A stretch of DNA of 64,000 bases from Spodoptera frugiperda (Eukaryota; Arthropoda; Insecta; Lepidoptera; Noctuidae), in the NCBI RefSeq assembly GCF_023101765.2, contig NC_064215.1:5642001-5706000 (forward strand). The letters are read 5' to 3'. The notes beneath the pieces are model-generated. The model was not told the origin of the DNA. It ran no database searches and was given only the letters and a program-made list of their open reading frames with translations. How positions within the stretch are numbered: the first letter of the stretch is position 1; each line of letters opens with the position of its first letter. The position numbers and the translations under genes are program-made. This document shows positions 48,641-59,859 of this stretch, piece after piece.

Positions 48641-50739
48641 TACTGAAATCACTATCTCTTATGTATTGATGTTCGAGAGGCGTTAATGAAATGTCTGCCC
48701 TGACCTCTGGATTTATTGAAAATTATAAGATTCTGCCTACTCGTACAATATTGTTCAGCCTCATCTTATTTGCTTTTAACAACAAAGAACTTTGAGAAGC
48801 ATAAAATCTTTTCGAATCTCGCGCAGGAATCATTTAGATTGGTTGCTGTATAAATATTTCTGGAGATACAAAAAAGTGGTTCTCTAAATCCCGTTAATCT
48901 TTTATACAGAAGGTATCAAAGGAATAGTTTATATTAGGAGCATCGAAACAGGTTTTAACGAAAAGGAAATGAAAAAGTCGCGTATGGCGCTGTTGAAGCG
49001 TTAATAAATATTGTAGTAGGGAAGGAGTTGACTCGGAAACTAATATTGCTCTCGTCGCGTCAAGTGAACGTATAAAGCTCAGATTTAGCGTGAGCCGAGG
49101 GCTGAGCAGGCGCGAAACGCCCAGGTAAAGTACCTACTTACACCTCGATATACGAGGAAACGTAAATTATAATATTGTGTGTGTCGGTGCTAACCCTCTC
49201 GCGCTCACGTCGCGGCGCCCCGCGTGTGTGCGCGCCCACTGAAAGAAAAGCAATTTCCTCCGGGCGGCGGGCGGCCGCAGGGGGTTGAGGTCTCGCGCGA
49301 ATATAATTTTGTTCATTTTTTTCATTCGGGCGAGTTAATTCGGCTTCGCGGCGGAGTCGGCTATTGATTAGGGCGCGTCTTACGTTTTAATTTGTTTGCG
49401 CGCGCAGCCAGCGATGCACCCGTCGAGATGAGCGCCCCCCTTGGCCCGGCCGTGCACCCCCAGCACCGTCTAATGAGCCTCTAACTACGCCTAGTGTAAT
49501 CACGAGCCTTTTCATAATCACAACCGCGTCTCACATGTTCCACTGTATCCTTTATAGGACAGCGCTCGTCCGGCCTCTTGTTTACACTTGAAGCGAAACC
49601 CTTACACGCTGGAGAGTGGTTTCAGGGCTGTCCTTTTGTGAATGACCGGTGTATTATTTTTATTCGAAAATACGTTACTGGAAGAAGTTACGTTCTTGTT
49701 TTTATTGAAGTGTAACTTAGGTGACTAGCGATTTCTTAATTACAATTTCGTTGCCTGTCTCAAACCTAATGGCATAAAAACGCTGCCTACGAATTGAAAA
49801 TATAATTGCGGACCAGACATTTTGATCACAAAATATCGCTTCACAAGCACAAAAGTAGGTACTGCACATTGTAGTAAAGAAGAAGATACCTAGACATAAC
49901 TTTAAAGTTTCCCTGTAACGTAGAGACGCTATCAGAGACACACTTGATCATGATAGTGTAATTAACGTTGCATCGTCGGTGCGGCTCGGTGCGACGCCAT
50001 TGGTCATCCCTCCCACCCCCCGGACCGTCACCCGCCTCCCCCCTCTTGGTCTCAACCACCTTACCTCACCCCCTCGCACTCCTGCCTGAAACAACGCCGG
50101 CTGCATGTGACACATTAGTAAATGAGACGACATTCGTTACTGGAACCCGAGCGCAGTAGGAATTTCCTCATTGAAAGCCTGCGGAATTGCCGAGTTGATG
50201 GTTCAACGCAAATGCAATCTCTATAATAAAATGTTGGCGATCTCTGTTGTTGGGATTTGTTGATACCTAAGCCTGGAAATGATTTAGTTACGGAATTTTA
50301 ATTCAGGTTATAGTTGAACACGCCTGAATCATTGTGTAACGAAAGACTTAAACGACTTGTCAACAATGAACCGATTAATTAATTCGTTACCCAGGTAGGT
50401 AATTAACCAAGTTGGTAATCATGAACCTTCTAAAATCGTAATTAATTGGCATCGTTTTATACTCAGACCTAAATTATTATTCTTGTGGCTGAACAATTTA
50501 TCCCAAAGCTCTATTGTGATATTATTGTGTAACACATTGGGTACAGGTTAACAGGACACAAATTTATTAAATCGCATTGTTTGTTGAGTGTGTGCTTTAT
50601 ACTAATTACGGACTTTCATCTATTTTCATCTCCGAGTCTATGTATATTCTGTTCGAATATTTTGTTTCCTGTAGCTTCTTGATAGATTAGAATAATTTAC
50701 AGGGAAAATAAAACTTATATATTAATCGCATTTACCAAT
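48641..50739. other. Non-coding stretch including a strong GC block
   Basis: A CpG-rich block spans about 49060-49620, with GGCGGCGGGCGGCCGC-like sequence near 49262. A possible UTR-type donor CCAG|GTAAAG lies at 49124. Another C-rich block spans 49980-50100 (+ strand pyrimidine-rich). No coding exon is supported. Confidence 0.4.
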
Positions 50740-51300
50740 TTTGTCGTGTGAGGTCGAGGGGCGAAGCACCTCACTCAATAAATCGAGAGGCTGCCGTGGC
50801 CGCCTCCGCTCGGCCATTAAGGCTCGCGATAGTGGATACTCTTCGGGGTTCACTTTGTTTTATTACTTTCATTTTATTGTTTTAATTTGTGTGCGGGTGC
50901 GCTATTTGCGTGCGCGCAGTTTGTCGCGCGCCCCGCCCACCGCGCGGTGGCCAATCGCGCGCGGCCCGCTAACGAGGTGCTGTCGCGCCCGCACCCGCGC
51001 CGCTCGCCACGCGCCCGCTGCGCCCGCGCTGCTCCGCTGTACCGCCACGCCGCACGCCGCACACGCACAGACATCGCGACAATGCTCATTGTTTCAAACT
51101 ATTCTTATTTTGTTTTAGTTAGGTCCACCTCGCCGGCCGGCATCGCCTCCCACCGAGCGATAATTTCAATGTCGTCGCGTATATTGTGATATTGACTGAG
51201 ATTCCACTCTGGCCATGTTTTATCGTCGGAGGCGCGTTTCGTCAGAGCTACTCAATAAGCAATAAACCATTCGCCTCCGAGGAGTTATTTTAAACCCTGA
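50740..51300. promoter_or_regulatory. Very CpG-rich block, promoter or enhancer candidate
   Basis: About 50890-51070 is the most CpG-dense run in the window, with repeated CGCGC and CGCCC words. Four overlapping frames (up to 125 codons) are open on both strands because stops are depleted; they are rich in A and R and have no splice context, so I do not call genes. GGTGCTGTCGCG and ACATCGCGACAATG lie on its right side. Confidence 0.38.
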
Positions 51301-52919
51301 CTGGGACTCGAATTGAGCCCACGCCTTTACACCTTTTAAAGGTTATTGTGTTTCCGAAACGCTAAAGATATAAACATTCAACAACCTCACAAACATTCAC
51401 ATCTTCAAGTAAACAAAATACAAATAGACATTTTGGAATACAATAACCAATATGTAAAGTCACGTTACCTGCGTAGGTACGTACCTACACATATTTTACA
51501 TAATTTCAGTGTCGTTTAAATTCGAAGGTTATTGTTTCTAATGGATCGTTAATATTGTCAACAGTCCGTGTGATATTCAAAGCAGAATCAGACACGACAC
51601 AGCAGGAATAATATTAGGGGGAAACTAAGCGATTGATAGTAAAAATGGGCGTCGAAATAGAAAAATATCGTTGGACGCATTCGTGGCCTGGTAAAATATT
51701 CAATCGGGGCAATTCGGGTCCGCGTATAAATTCGGTACCGCCATTATTTGTAGCGCGTCCTCGCGACCGAAAATCGGTACCTACATTGATAGTCGTCATT
51801 TTTCTTGTAGGTATCGTTAATATTTTACGGGTGCGTGTCAACGGTTTATGGGCCCACTCTTAACACTAAAACGTTTTAGCCGTGCTCTCATTGTTTATAC
51901 ATTTTACTATCCACTTTTTATAGTTTATTGCAGCTTGAGTGCTGTTCGGGGTTATGACACCGCGCGTAACGTTCGGCAGACGTTCGATTGTATGCTATAG
52001 AACTTGATTTTTATTGCGGCCTGATGTCAAGCGGAAACTTACGGAATTATCATGTGTATATTTGGCTGGCCTGCCAGGCAGTATCCATGACCGTTCTAGT
52101 GGCGTGCCGCGGCCAATATACCTGTAACCGCCCAATAAACCACGACAGTCAACGGCAGGACCATTTAATGACAATCAAACTCCACTCACATTACTAATTC
52201 GTGCGAGTCTCGCAGTCTACCCAGCTTTTACTTCTATCATACAAAAATCCTAAAGCTAAAAAGGTTTTACTGTTTTCCAAGTTAATTTCTATCGCATTAC
52301 ATAATATAATTCGTTTCACATAAAACGGTGCTATCGTAAAACACATAACAAGGACGGGTTCTTATCTAAGTGTAATTATCCGTCCAAGTTTGCGAGCTGA
52401 GAGAAAGAATTGCTGGAAAGTGTGTGCATGTGTGTGTGGGGGAGTCGGCGGGTGAGGGTAGGCTCACATGGGACGCGCTCTAATGAGGTGCCTGAAAGCG
52501 ACAATGTCTTTGAGTAAAGCAAATGTGTAGGTATCTACATAGGGGGAGCTGCCTCCCATCTACGTTCTATTTTAATGTGTATCTAGTGTACGTTTACGAT
52601 GGATACATAAAACGTTATGTTGGTTTAAATAAGTTTCACGATAAAAGGTGTGGGGCTAATTAATTTTGGCTACAACTGTTTAGATATAGTAATGAAAATT
52701 GTAAGTGATAATGGATAAGTAGGTATATTAATTCTATCATGATTCATGATCGAACTGCGACTTACATATTAATTACAAAAAGAAGCCGCTTTCCAATTGC
52801 ATGTCGGATTTTTATAACGTGAAATGAAAACACGTGTTGTTTTTCCAGACCACACTCCTAAGAAGTGTAAGGGAGGTAGGTATAAGTTGTACAGAGTATC
52901 ATGTTCTCATGTACCGCGT
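51301..52919. other. Non-coding stretch
   Basis: A moderate GC patch at 51640-51850 has frames on both strands. A second lies at 51940-52160. No exon is supported. Confidence 0.45.
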
Positions 52920-53410
52920 TGTAAATCAAGCGAGTGGAGCGACACGAGGTGTGTGTGCGGTGTGAGCGGCGGCCGGCCGTGAGCCGTACCGTACGACAGC
53001 GCGAGGGTCGATTGCTCCTTCCGGTCCGCAGCCGGTTTTAATTTCCCGCGCGAGGCGGTGGCGCGTTAAGCTTAAACGGCCGGAGATGAGCCGCACACGT
53101 ACTAATATCATGCACGGCCCGGGCCGTCGCCATAGCGACGCACACTCTTATGACGTGTGTGGCGCTGGCGCGGCGCGGGTGTGAGGCCGGGGGTAATATG
53201 ATTTGAGCGCCCCCGGCGGGGTGTCGCGCCCGCTTGTTTGCTCTCCGATGCAATCGCGATACGAGCGCCACCCGCGCCCCTGCCCCGCCGGCGACACATC
53301 TCTCACCTCCGTCGTCGATAACCGCATCGGATTCCTTGTTGCAAGCCACCGCATTCTATTGAAATAGATATCTACCCGCGCTCCCGCCTATCCACCTACC
53401 TACTGCTCTA
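52920..53410. promoter_or_regulatory. CpG-rich block
   Basis: A dense CpG block contains GGCGGCCGGCCG near 52969, CACGGCCCGGGCCGTCGCC near 53113 (a GC palindrome, GGCCCGGGCC) and a CCATAGCGACG run. Minus-strand frames up to 103 codons are alanine/arginine-rich products of composition. A regulatory reading is inferred. Confidence 0.35.
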
Positions 53411-53527
53411 CTCGATTTACACGTCACCCTGCGCCGCACTATTTTCACACAAAAACAACTATCCAATATCAAGTTATAAATAAACTTTTTTATATGTACC
53501 TATAAGGTTGAATTCCGAATTCTATAT

Positions 53528-53977
53528 TTATGTAGGTTTATGTGATCTTGACTGGTTTTTGAAAACCGTTTGGCGTAGTCTCGGCAATAGTTTTATTTCT
53601 CGACACAGGTCGTTGCTCTTATTATATAAAACCGTCCGATTGGTTACGATTTCATCGTCGATCATAACTAAGCCTTCTGAGTCAACTTCGAAACTCTCTA
53701 TTCGCGGAATAAAACATTTTATTCGGTTAATTCCATTTTTAAATCGATAAAACTTTAAACAGTAAATGTTATTAATTAAGCTTTTACAATTAATTCTCAT
53801 GTAATAAATGCAGCAGCAGTATTCAAACAGACACAATTTCGTTTTTACGTTGTATACCAAATAGTAAAATTGCCACGATTTTTCCCCAAAATTAAACAAA
53901 AAACTTCGGAATATGAAACACGTTAAGCCACCAGAGCCATTGGGATAACGGACACTGCTGGAAACCTTTTTATCCAT
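53528..53977 (-). other. Longest open frame of the window (149 codons), doubtful
   Basis: An ATG frame on the minus strand runs 53977 to 53528. Its middle is AT-rich, with F/Y/C-rich composition that looks intronic. The C-terminal 65 residues are more protein-like, for example IPRIESFEVDSEGLVMIDDE, then IVTNRTVLYNKSNDLC and REIKLLPRLRQTV. An acceptor-like TACTGTTTAAAG on the minus strand near 53756 could begin a terminal exon. The N-terminal part continues into complex sequence (53925-54175) that may be an old repeat. It could be a decayed transposon frame or a minus-strand terminal exon; I recognise no family. Confidence 0.2.
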
Positions 53978-54175
53978 AGTACATGATGCTCAGGGTAGTG
54001 ACCGCATTGAGGACGTGAATGGATAATCCGGGTATCCCATTGTAGGAACGACCGTTGTTGTCTAACGTTACATATACAATTATCCCAGTACAGCAAGCTC
54101 CCACACCCTGTATTACTTGTACGAGGGTACGACGTGACGTCTATGATTGGTGCTCCAGTGCATCTTGACATTTAC

Positions 54176-57100
54176 TATTTATCTAAAATAGATAATATGA
54201 TCTTAAACAGTTACACACACATTCGTGGTTTCTGTTGGTTAGGTACCGTAGTTGTTTTATTTTAAGCTACTTGCGTCGCCAAAATATTTGATGATCGATT
54301 TGAGAGTTACTTCACTCTTCGTTTCGTAACTTAAATATAAGTTGCGGTCATAGTAATATTTTACAGTCTTAAAGATATTTTTCAGAAATAATAACGTAAT
54401 CAGTGAAAACATACTTATAAATAAAGAAAGATAATGAAGCAATACATAATGTTAAAGAGTAAATTTATCGTAATGAAATGTTACTGCGGAAGTTTCATTC
54501 TACTGTTACATAAACACGAAGCTTGTGAGAAAATCTGGGTGGAAGTTTACAATTCACCCACAAACTATTGAACGGATTTGGATGAACAACGTATAGTACA
54601 AGATTTTAATTTTCACATTGCGCCGATTTTATCTATTAACAGAAAGCAGGATTCGGTGCATAAGCAAGATAGTTTTATAAAATATGATAATAGTTTGACA
54701 CAATGCGCTGCTCTTATATTTATGATGTTAATATTATTTCGTTTAACAACTTTGAGTCACCGTGTTTTTGGCAACACCGGCGAGTTGGAATGTAAACATT
54801 CAAAAGGCGTGAAGTCCTTGAGTCAGTAGCCGTGACCGATTGTATTGAAAATTAACGCGTACTTGCCTTGCTTATTACAATGAGAATGAGAACTCTATAG
54901 AGAACAAGTGGCTTTGGTGGGCTTGCTTTTAATATAATTAGTAGTCTGAAATAGTCCCGTTAATTTTACTTGTGTAAACAATAACAAACAGCTCAGGTCG
55001 CGACATTACACGGCGCGGTTCAATTGTTTTGGGTACTAAACTGCCACCGTTGCGGTTCGTATGGCAAGGAGACACCAGACGAATTTCAGTCGAATCTTCT
55101 TATAGTACGAAATGTTTTGGCTATGTATTCAAGATCTAAAATCCAACGAACATCTATAGAGTATAAATTGTTACATGAAGAAATTCACCCATAAAGGCAA
55201 TAAGTTATGCCTGGTAAACAACTTAAGGGGATCCACAATAACACGTGTCACAAATATCCAACGTTACCCTACACGGGATCCTCATCACACGTGTAAGCCG
55301 TTTGATAGACGTTTCTTATGACATGTATTATAGTGAGAACTGCGAGGGACCCATCGCGGTGAGCGGCCATTATCTCTACGACTCCTCATTAATTAAATTG
55401 TGAATATCATGTGCTACTGTAGTTACCATTTCGTGTAAGTAATTAAGTAGGTCGGATTTTGTGGCCAGTTATGTTCATACTTCTTATATTAAGAAACAGA
55501 TTTTATTCCCTCCATCGACGGGAGGGATAGATGTTAAGTTTTAGAAGAAAATCGAGTAAACTAGCAAAAACGTCACGTGTGGGTTCAATAGGTCATACCA
55601 TTTGATAGCAGATTCATTTAGACTGAGCGTTGGTGTATCAGCTTATCTGTGATAATCTTCAGTCCAAAAATAGCAGTACTTATGTGTAATTCATGTGTAC
55701 AGTCCACGTGTGTGCGTGTTGAACGGAAGCCGCCGATTTTCCGCGCACGCGCATCACAATGATCTTCCTCGCATCCGTCCACCCGCGCCGCGCGTCCCAC
55801 CCGCTGCGCTGTCATCTAATTATTGACTCGCCATCGTACTTTAATTAACATTCTTTATGCTCGGCTGATTCCGACAAGTGCTCTTGAGACCCGATCATAT
55901 GTTATTACCCACATGTAACGCTAGACTCACTGCGAGGTGTACAATGACGACACGGGATCCCGTACATTCTTTCATTAAGTTTCACCGAAGATTTCTTCCA
56001 CACCTGTTTTTCAAAATTCTAATCAAAATTTATTAAAGTTTATGAGTCGTAACATATTAAATCAAAGTGCGACGTAAACAGTTGTAGCTATGACGTTAAA
56101 ACCTGGCCTTTTATCACATATTTTTTTTTGCATAATTAAGACGTTTTTTTCCATGAAGTGAATACATTTTCACCCAAATACATATTTAATATTTTAATTC
56201 ATTCTGCTGGCTCCTAAAACCACAGAAAAAAGGTTTTTTTTAAGATAAAGTTTCGTAGAAATTGTTTATCCGAATTATTTATTTATTATTTTAGTCGAAG
56301 GCTTTATTATTGTACTATTCTTAGTTAATCAAATCTGCACGGTACAGAAAAAACGTTTCCTCTTTTCAGAGCAAATGTAGTATTGTTATTTGTGCAAATG
56401 TATTACCGAGATATTTGTTCAAGCAGCGGACCATGTTCGTGTTGTTCTGTTTCGTTGTGTTCTAAGGATTATACCAACAATGTTCTGTTGTTTCCAACTA
56501 TATAAAACAACTAAGTTAACAGTTCTGAATACCCGAAATACTGCTAAACAAAAACATGTACCTAACTCAAACGGGAAACTTTCCAAAGAAATTAACTGGT
56601 GATCCATATTATGTACGTCTATGTATGTATATAGGACACAAACTTATATAATGTACATAGTATGTTATATGTAAATGGTTAAACCCACGGACTGAGTTAG
56701 TTTCTAGATGCTACTGATAGTATATGTCGTAATTCTTGTGTATTTTTGGGTACCTACTTAACAGATGTAATAAAACTTTTTGTCCGGTTGACGCAACTCA
56801 GTTTTAAGTATTATGTTTTTTGTGCTTTGTCATCTCTCAGATGTATAAAAGCATGCCCTATATGAGGATGGACTCTTCTCTGTTTTGATGTTTATATTTT
56901 ATGTACATAAAAACATGTCATTTTATGTTGAGATAAAAAGATTTAAAAAATGTTTCACACTGGGATTTTCCTCTATGACGTGGCTGCGTTTACAAATATA
57001 CAAATTTACATACACATCACATATTTATTTTTAAAGTCGCTACTGACCTAAAAGGTATCATGAATGCAAAGACTTTATTTAAAAAATGTCTTAACTTGTC

Positions 57101-59040
57101 TACAGACCAGGAAAAAACTTTCTATTCGTTTTTTTGGAAATTAAAACTAGGTATAACTTATTATTCGAAGATTTGTTTAGTTTGTTTTCTATAGATTTTT
57201 ATATTATGTTTATTTTTTTAATATTTGTCAAAACTTCTGAAACATTTGGTCATTATGTATAATGATGGTCATTGGTGAGTGAACATGCACATAAGTAATT
57301 ATGTACGTGCGCTTGCAAGTGACCTTTGTTAGTACACTCAAATTATGTGTCTATAGTGTTGCCATCGATATACTTCACCGCGTCTCAAGTATTCAGTGTC
57401 TAATTTCATTTTCAATATTTCAAAATAAATGGTGCTACGTTACAAGTACTTTTGCATGTAGTGCACATTCATCTCAATAGTTTTGTGTTAACACTAACGA
57501 AATCAAAATGTGATTGAAATGTTGACGTCTTGTCTAACGTTACGCTATGCCATTTAGAAATGTAATAGTTTTGAACTAATAAATCACATTACATACATGC
57601 ATCCTGGACCAGTATATAACGATACACTTACGAGTATGTACTTCTCAACATAGGGAAATGTATCTGATGTTGCTTTACATTAATCGATTTATTTTTGTTG
57701 TGTCATTCACATGTGTGAGCCTACTTTGTATTCAGGCTGGAGACGTTGCTAGCTGCTATTTATGTATTTATAAATATAATGCGTACAGAATTCCAATAGC
57801 TCTTGGCAATGTATACCATTAACGTACGCACAACTTACTACGGTATACAGTAAAGACGCGAATATTTGTTCCCTTCGTATTAAGTTCTTTGTTCATAGAT
57901 GATTACTTACTTTCTGCGAGAGGTGCAATTTCCTTGTTATCACGCAACGTTCGACATGGCAAGCAACAATAACTATTAAATGTTTAAAACGTTTCGTAAA
58001 TCCAGTAAAAGTGTGGTGGGCGTAGTGCACAATGCGACAATAGTTGTCGACGTAATCGTCGTTTTCTATCAGTTGCGGTCGCAAACACTTCGCGCTCCGC
58101 TGCGTCCTGATACTCGACAGCACGCAGAACTTTATTTGCACAAGGTGTGCGTATCTCTTACAAATCTGGCTTTTCCACGACATATCTAGAATTCATCACC
58201 TGCCACGCGCACGAACAGTCTCGATACCTGGTAGTATCGACACACGTACCTTCCAAGATGACTAAACTCCAAGACTCTCCGCGTGTGATACAGTTGACTG
58301 TTAATTGTCTTGTTTTCCATGATTTTAAAAATCTTGCGTAGGTGGAGCCCTCGTGGCGTGCATAATTATTAAATTGAATAAGCTCCTGGATAAATACGCA
58401 ATTTATCTAGATTTGCGTACGATCGAACTGTGCAAGAGAATTCTTTGGTTGAGCTTGAGAGACAACGGGCTGAGATCATTATTTCATCATTAATCTCTTA
58501 ATTCGTGGATAAATGTGCCAAACTCCCGAAGACCTATGTTCGATATGATTACATTTTACTTTAAATCAAGTTGCATTTTGGCAACATGCCATGACTGCAC
58601 TTGGGTGTAGTAGACCGGCTACACTATTTACATAATTTTTTGAAAGCTCCGGTTTTCTGACCTTTATAAACAAATAGTCACCGGTCGTTCATTAAGTCAT
58701 TCTGTGTAATCAATTTGCTATTGTTTCGGAAAGTGAATCGAATCTTAAAAGGGACGCGCGGACGTTGATTTCATCGGTTTTGTGATTTTGTTTAACAATC
58801 GCCGACCTGCCCCTTGTCCGCCAGGTCTGTCTGTAGGCTTGCAGCCTTGCACTTTGTTGTATGAATGTTTTTTAAGCACATTGCATGTTCGTGGCCGGCC
58901 AACAGTAGTCATTATCCAATGAGAATACTGCAATTGACATGAACAATGATGAGACGCGATACCGTGTGGGTAAATACATAGGTAAATGAACATAGCCTAC
59001 GTACTCAAGTTACGTAAGAGGTTGGCTGCATGCTAAAGGC
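54176..59040. other. Mostly AT-rich non-coding stretch
   Basis: No exon is supported. A GC patch lies at 55700-55820. A block with frames on both strands spans 57980-58340; the minus-strand 96-codon frame there ends just past a GTAAGT-like site (57904, reverse) but has no recognisable content. 56100-57300 is strongly AT-rich. Confidence 0.45.
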
Positions 59041-59300
59041 GTCCGCCATTTTGCGATGAGCACTTTGATGGTTTTTGCGCGAAAAGTGAGCGGCGAGGTT
59101 GGCAATGCTTCAACTTTAATTTGTTGTAGAAATTACTATTTTGCAAAGATTTCCTAAATACCTTAAAGCGAGCGAGAACAAAAAGCGGTTACGTGGAAAA
59201 TAACATTGAGACAGCCGTGGTTTGGGTGAACATTTCTAGAACTTACTAGAGTTACAGTACAGCCGCAGTTCGTACGGTTGTTGTAGGAGTTGAGCGTGAC
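59041..59300 (+). promoter_or_regulatory. Promoter-like segment upstream of the 59690 exon
   Basis: GCCATTTT at 59045 matches the core of YY1/Pho-type sites. The palindromic TTTTTGCGCGAAAA at 59072-59085 holds an exact E2F-type TTTCGCGC on the minus strand. Both occur within 45 bases, a layout seen in broadly expressed promoters. A short ATG frame starting MSTLMVFARK ends in phase 0 at GTGAGC (59086) but does not fit the phase needed by the 59690 exon. The transcription start is not established. Confidence 0.35.
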
Positions 59301-59689
59301 CTTCTTATTTATTTCAATTTACCGATTCAGGCCTTATTTAGCTTCAGATAACATTTCGAACACAAGCACTATTGTGTATTATTTATAAAGGTGATAGTTA
59401 TATTAAAATAATATATTTTCGCTACCAAGTCTAGATTTTATCGTCGCATCGATCATTAAAGGCATTGCAATATAAAATACAGGAAAATAAAATAAAAATA
59501 TTTATAAAAGGTCAAATGACTGACGCTGATGGGAAAAGAGTAATTTAACTTAGTTTTTGTTTTGCAAATAGTAATATTTTTAATGAATTTGTATTAAGTA
59601 GGATCTAAATAAGGAGCAAGATCAAGACGTTGTTTTAAGGAAAATGTTCTAATATATAGGGTATTTATCAGTATGTTGTGTAATTTTAG

Positions 59690-59859
59690 GACGAGCCTTT
59701 GCCGATAAACAACGCGCACGCGCTGCACGGCGTGCCCCCTTCGTCTGCAGCTCCGGAGACGTCTTCGGCGTCCGCGCAACCGGGCCAGTCCCCGCCAACC
59801 AGCTCAAAGATGACGCACTTAACCACGCCGAGTCTAAGATCGACGAAGACAAATTACAG
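59690..59859 (+). CDS. Internal coding exon (170 nt), unidentified protein
   Basis: The acceptor TGTAATTTTAG ends at 59689 and the donor CAG|GTAAAT starts at 59860. The next exon (62166) is open only when entered in phase 0, which fixes this exon's frame if the two are adjacent. It then reads (N|GA)RAFADKQRARAARRAP, FVCSSGDVFGVRATGPVPA and NQLKDDALNHAESKIDEDKLQ (the last piece shown whole is the acidic C-terminal end). A second frame is also open, reading DEPLPINNAHALHGVPPSSA then a P/S/T-rich stretch. It looks like a typical low-complexity segment but ends in phase 2 and cannot enter 62166. The exon needs a phase-1 donor upstream, so it cannot directly follow 30874 (phase 2). Confidence 0.6.

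Noticed and set aside
50741..51189. Frames of 125 and 100 codons (+) and 71 codons (-) over one block
   Set aside because: Both strands and several frames are open at once because of extreme CpG content. The products are alanine/arginine-rich with no motif.
52926..53354. Four overlapping minus-strand frames (60-103 codons)
   Set aside because: Composition-driven in a CpG-rich block, with no splice context.
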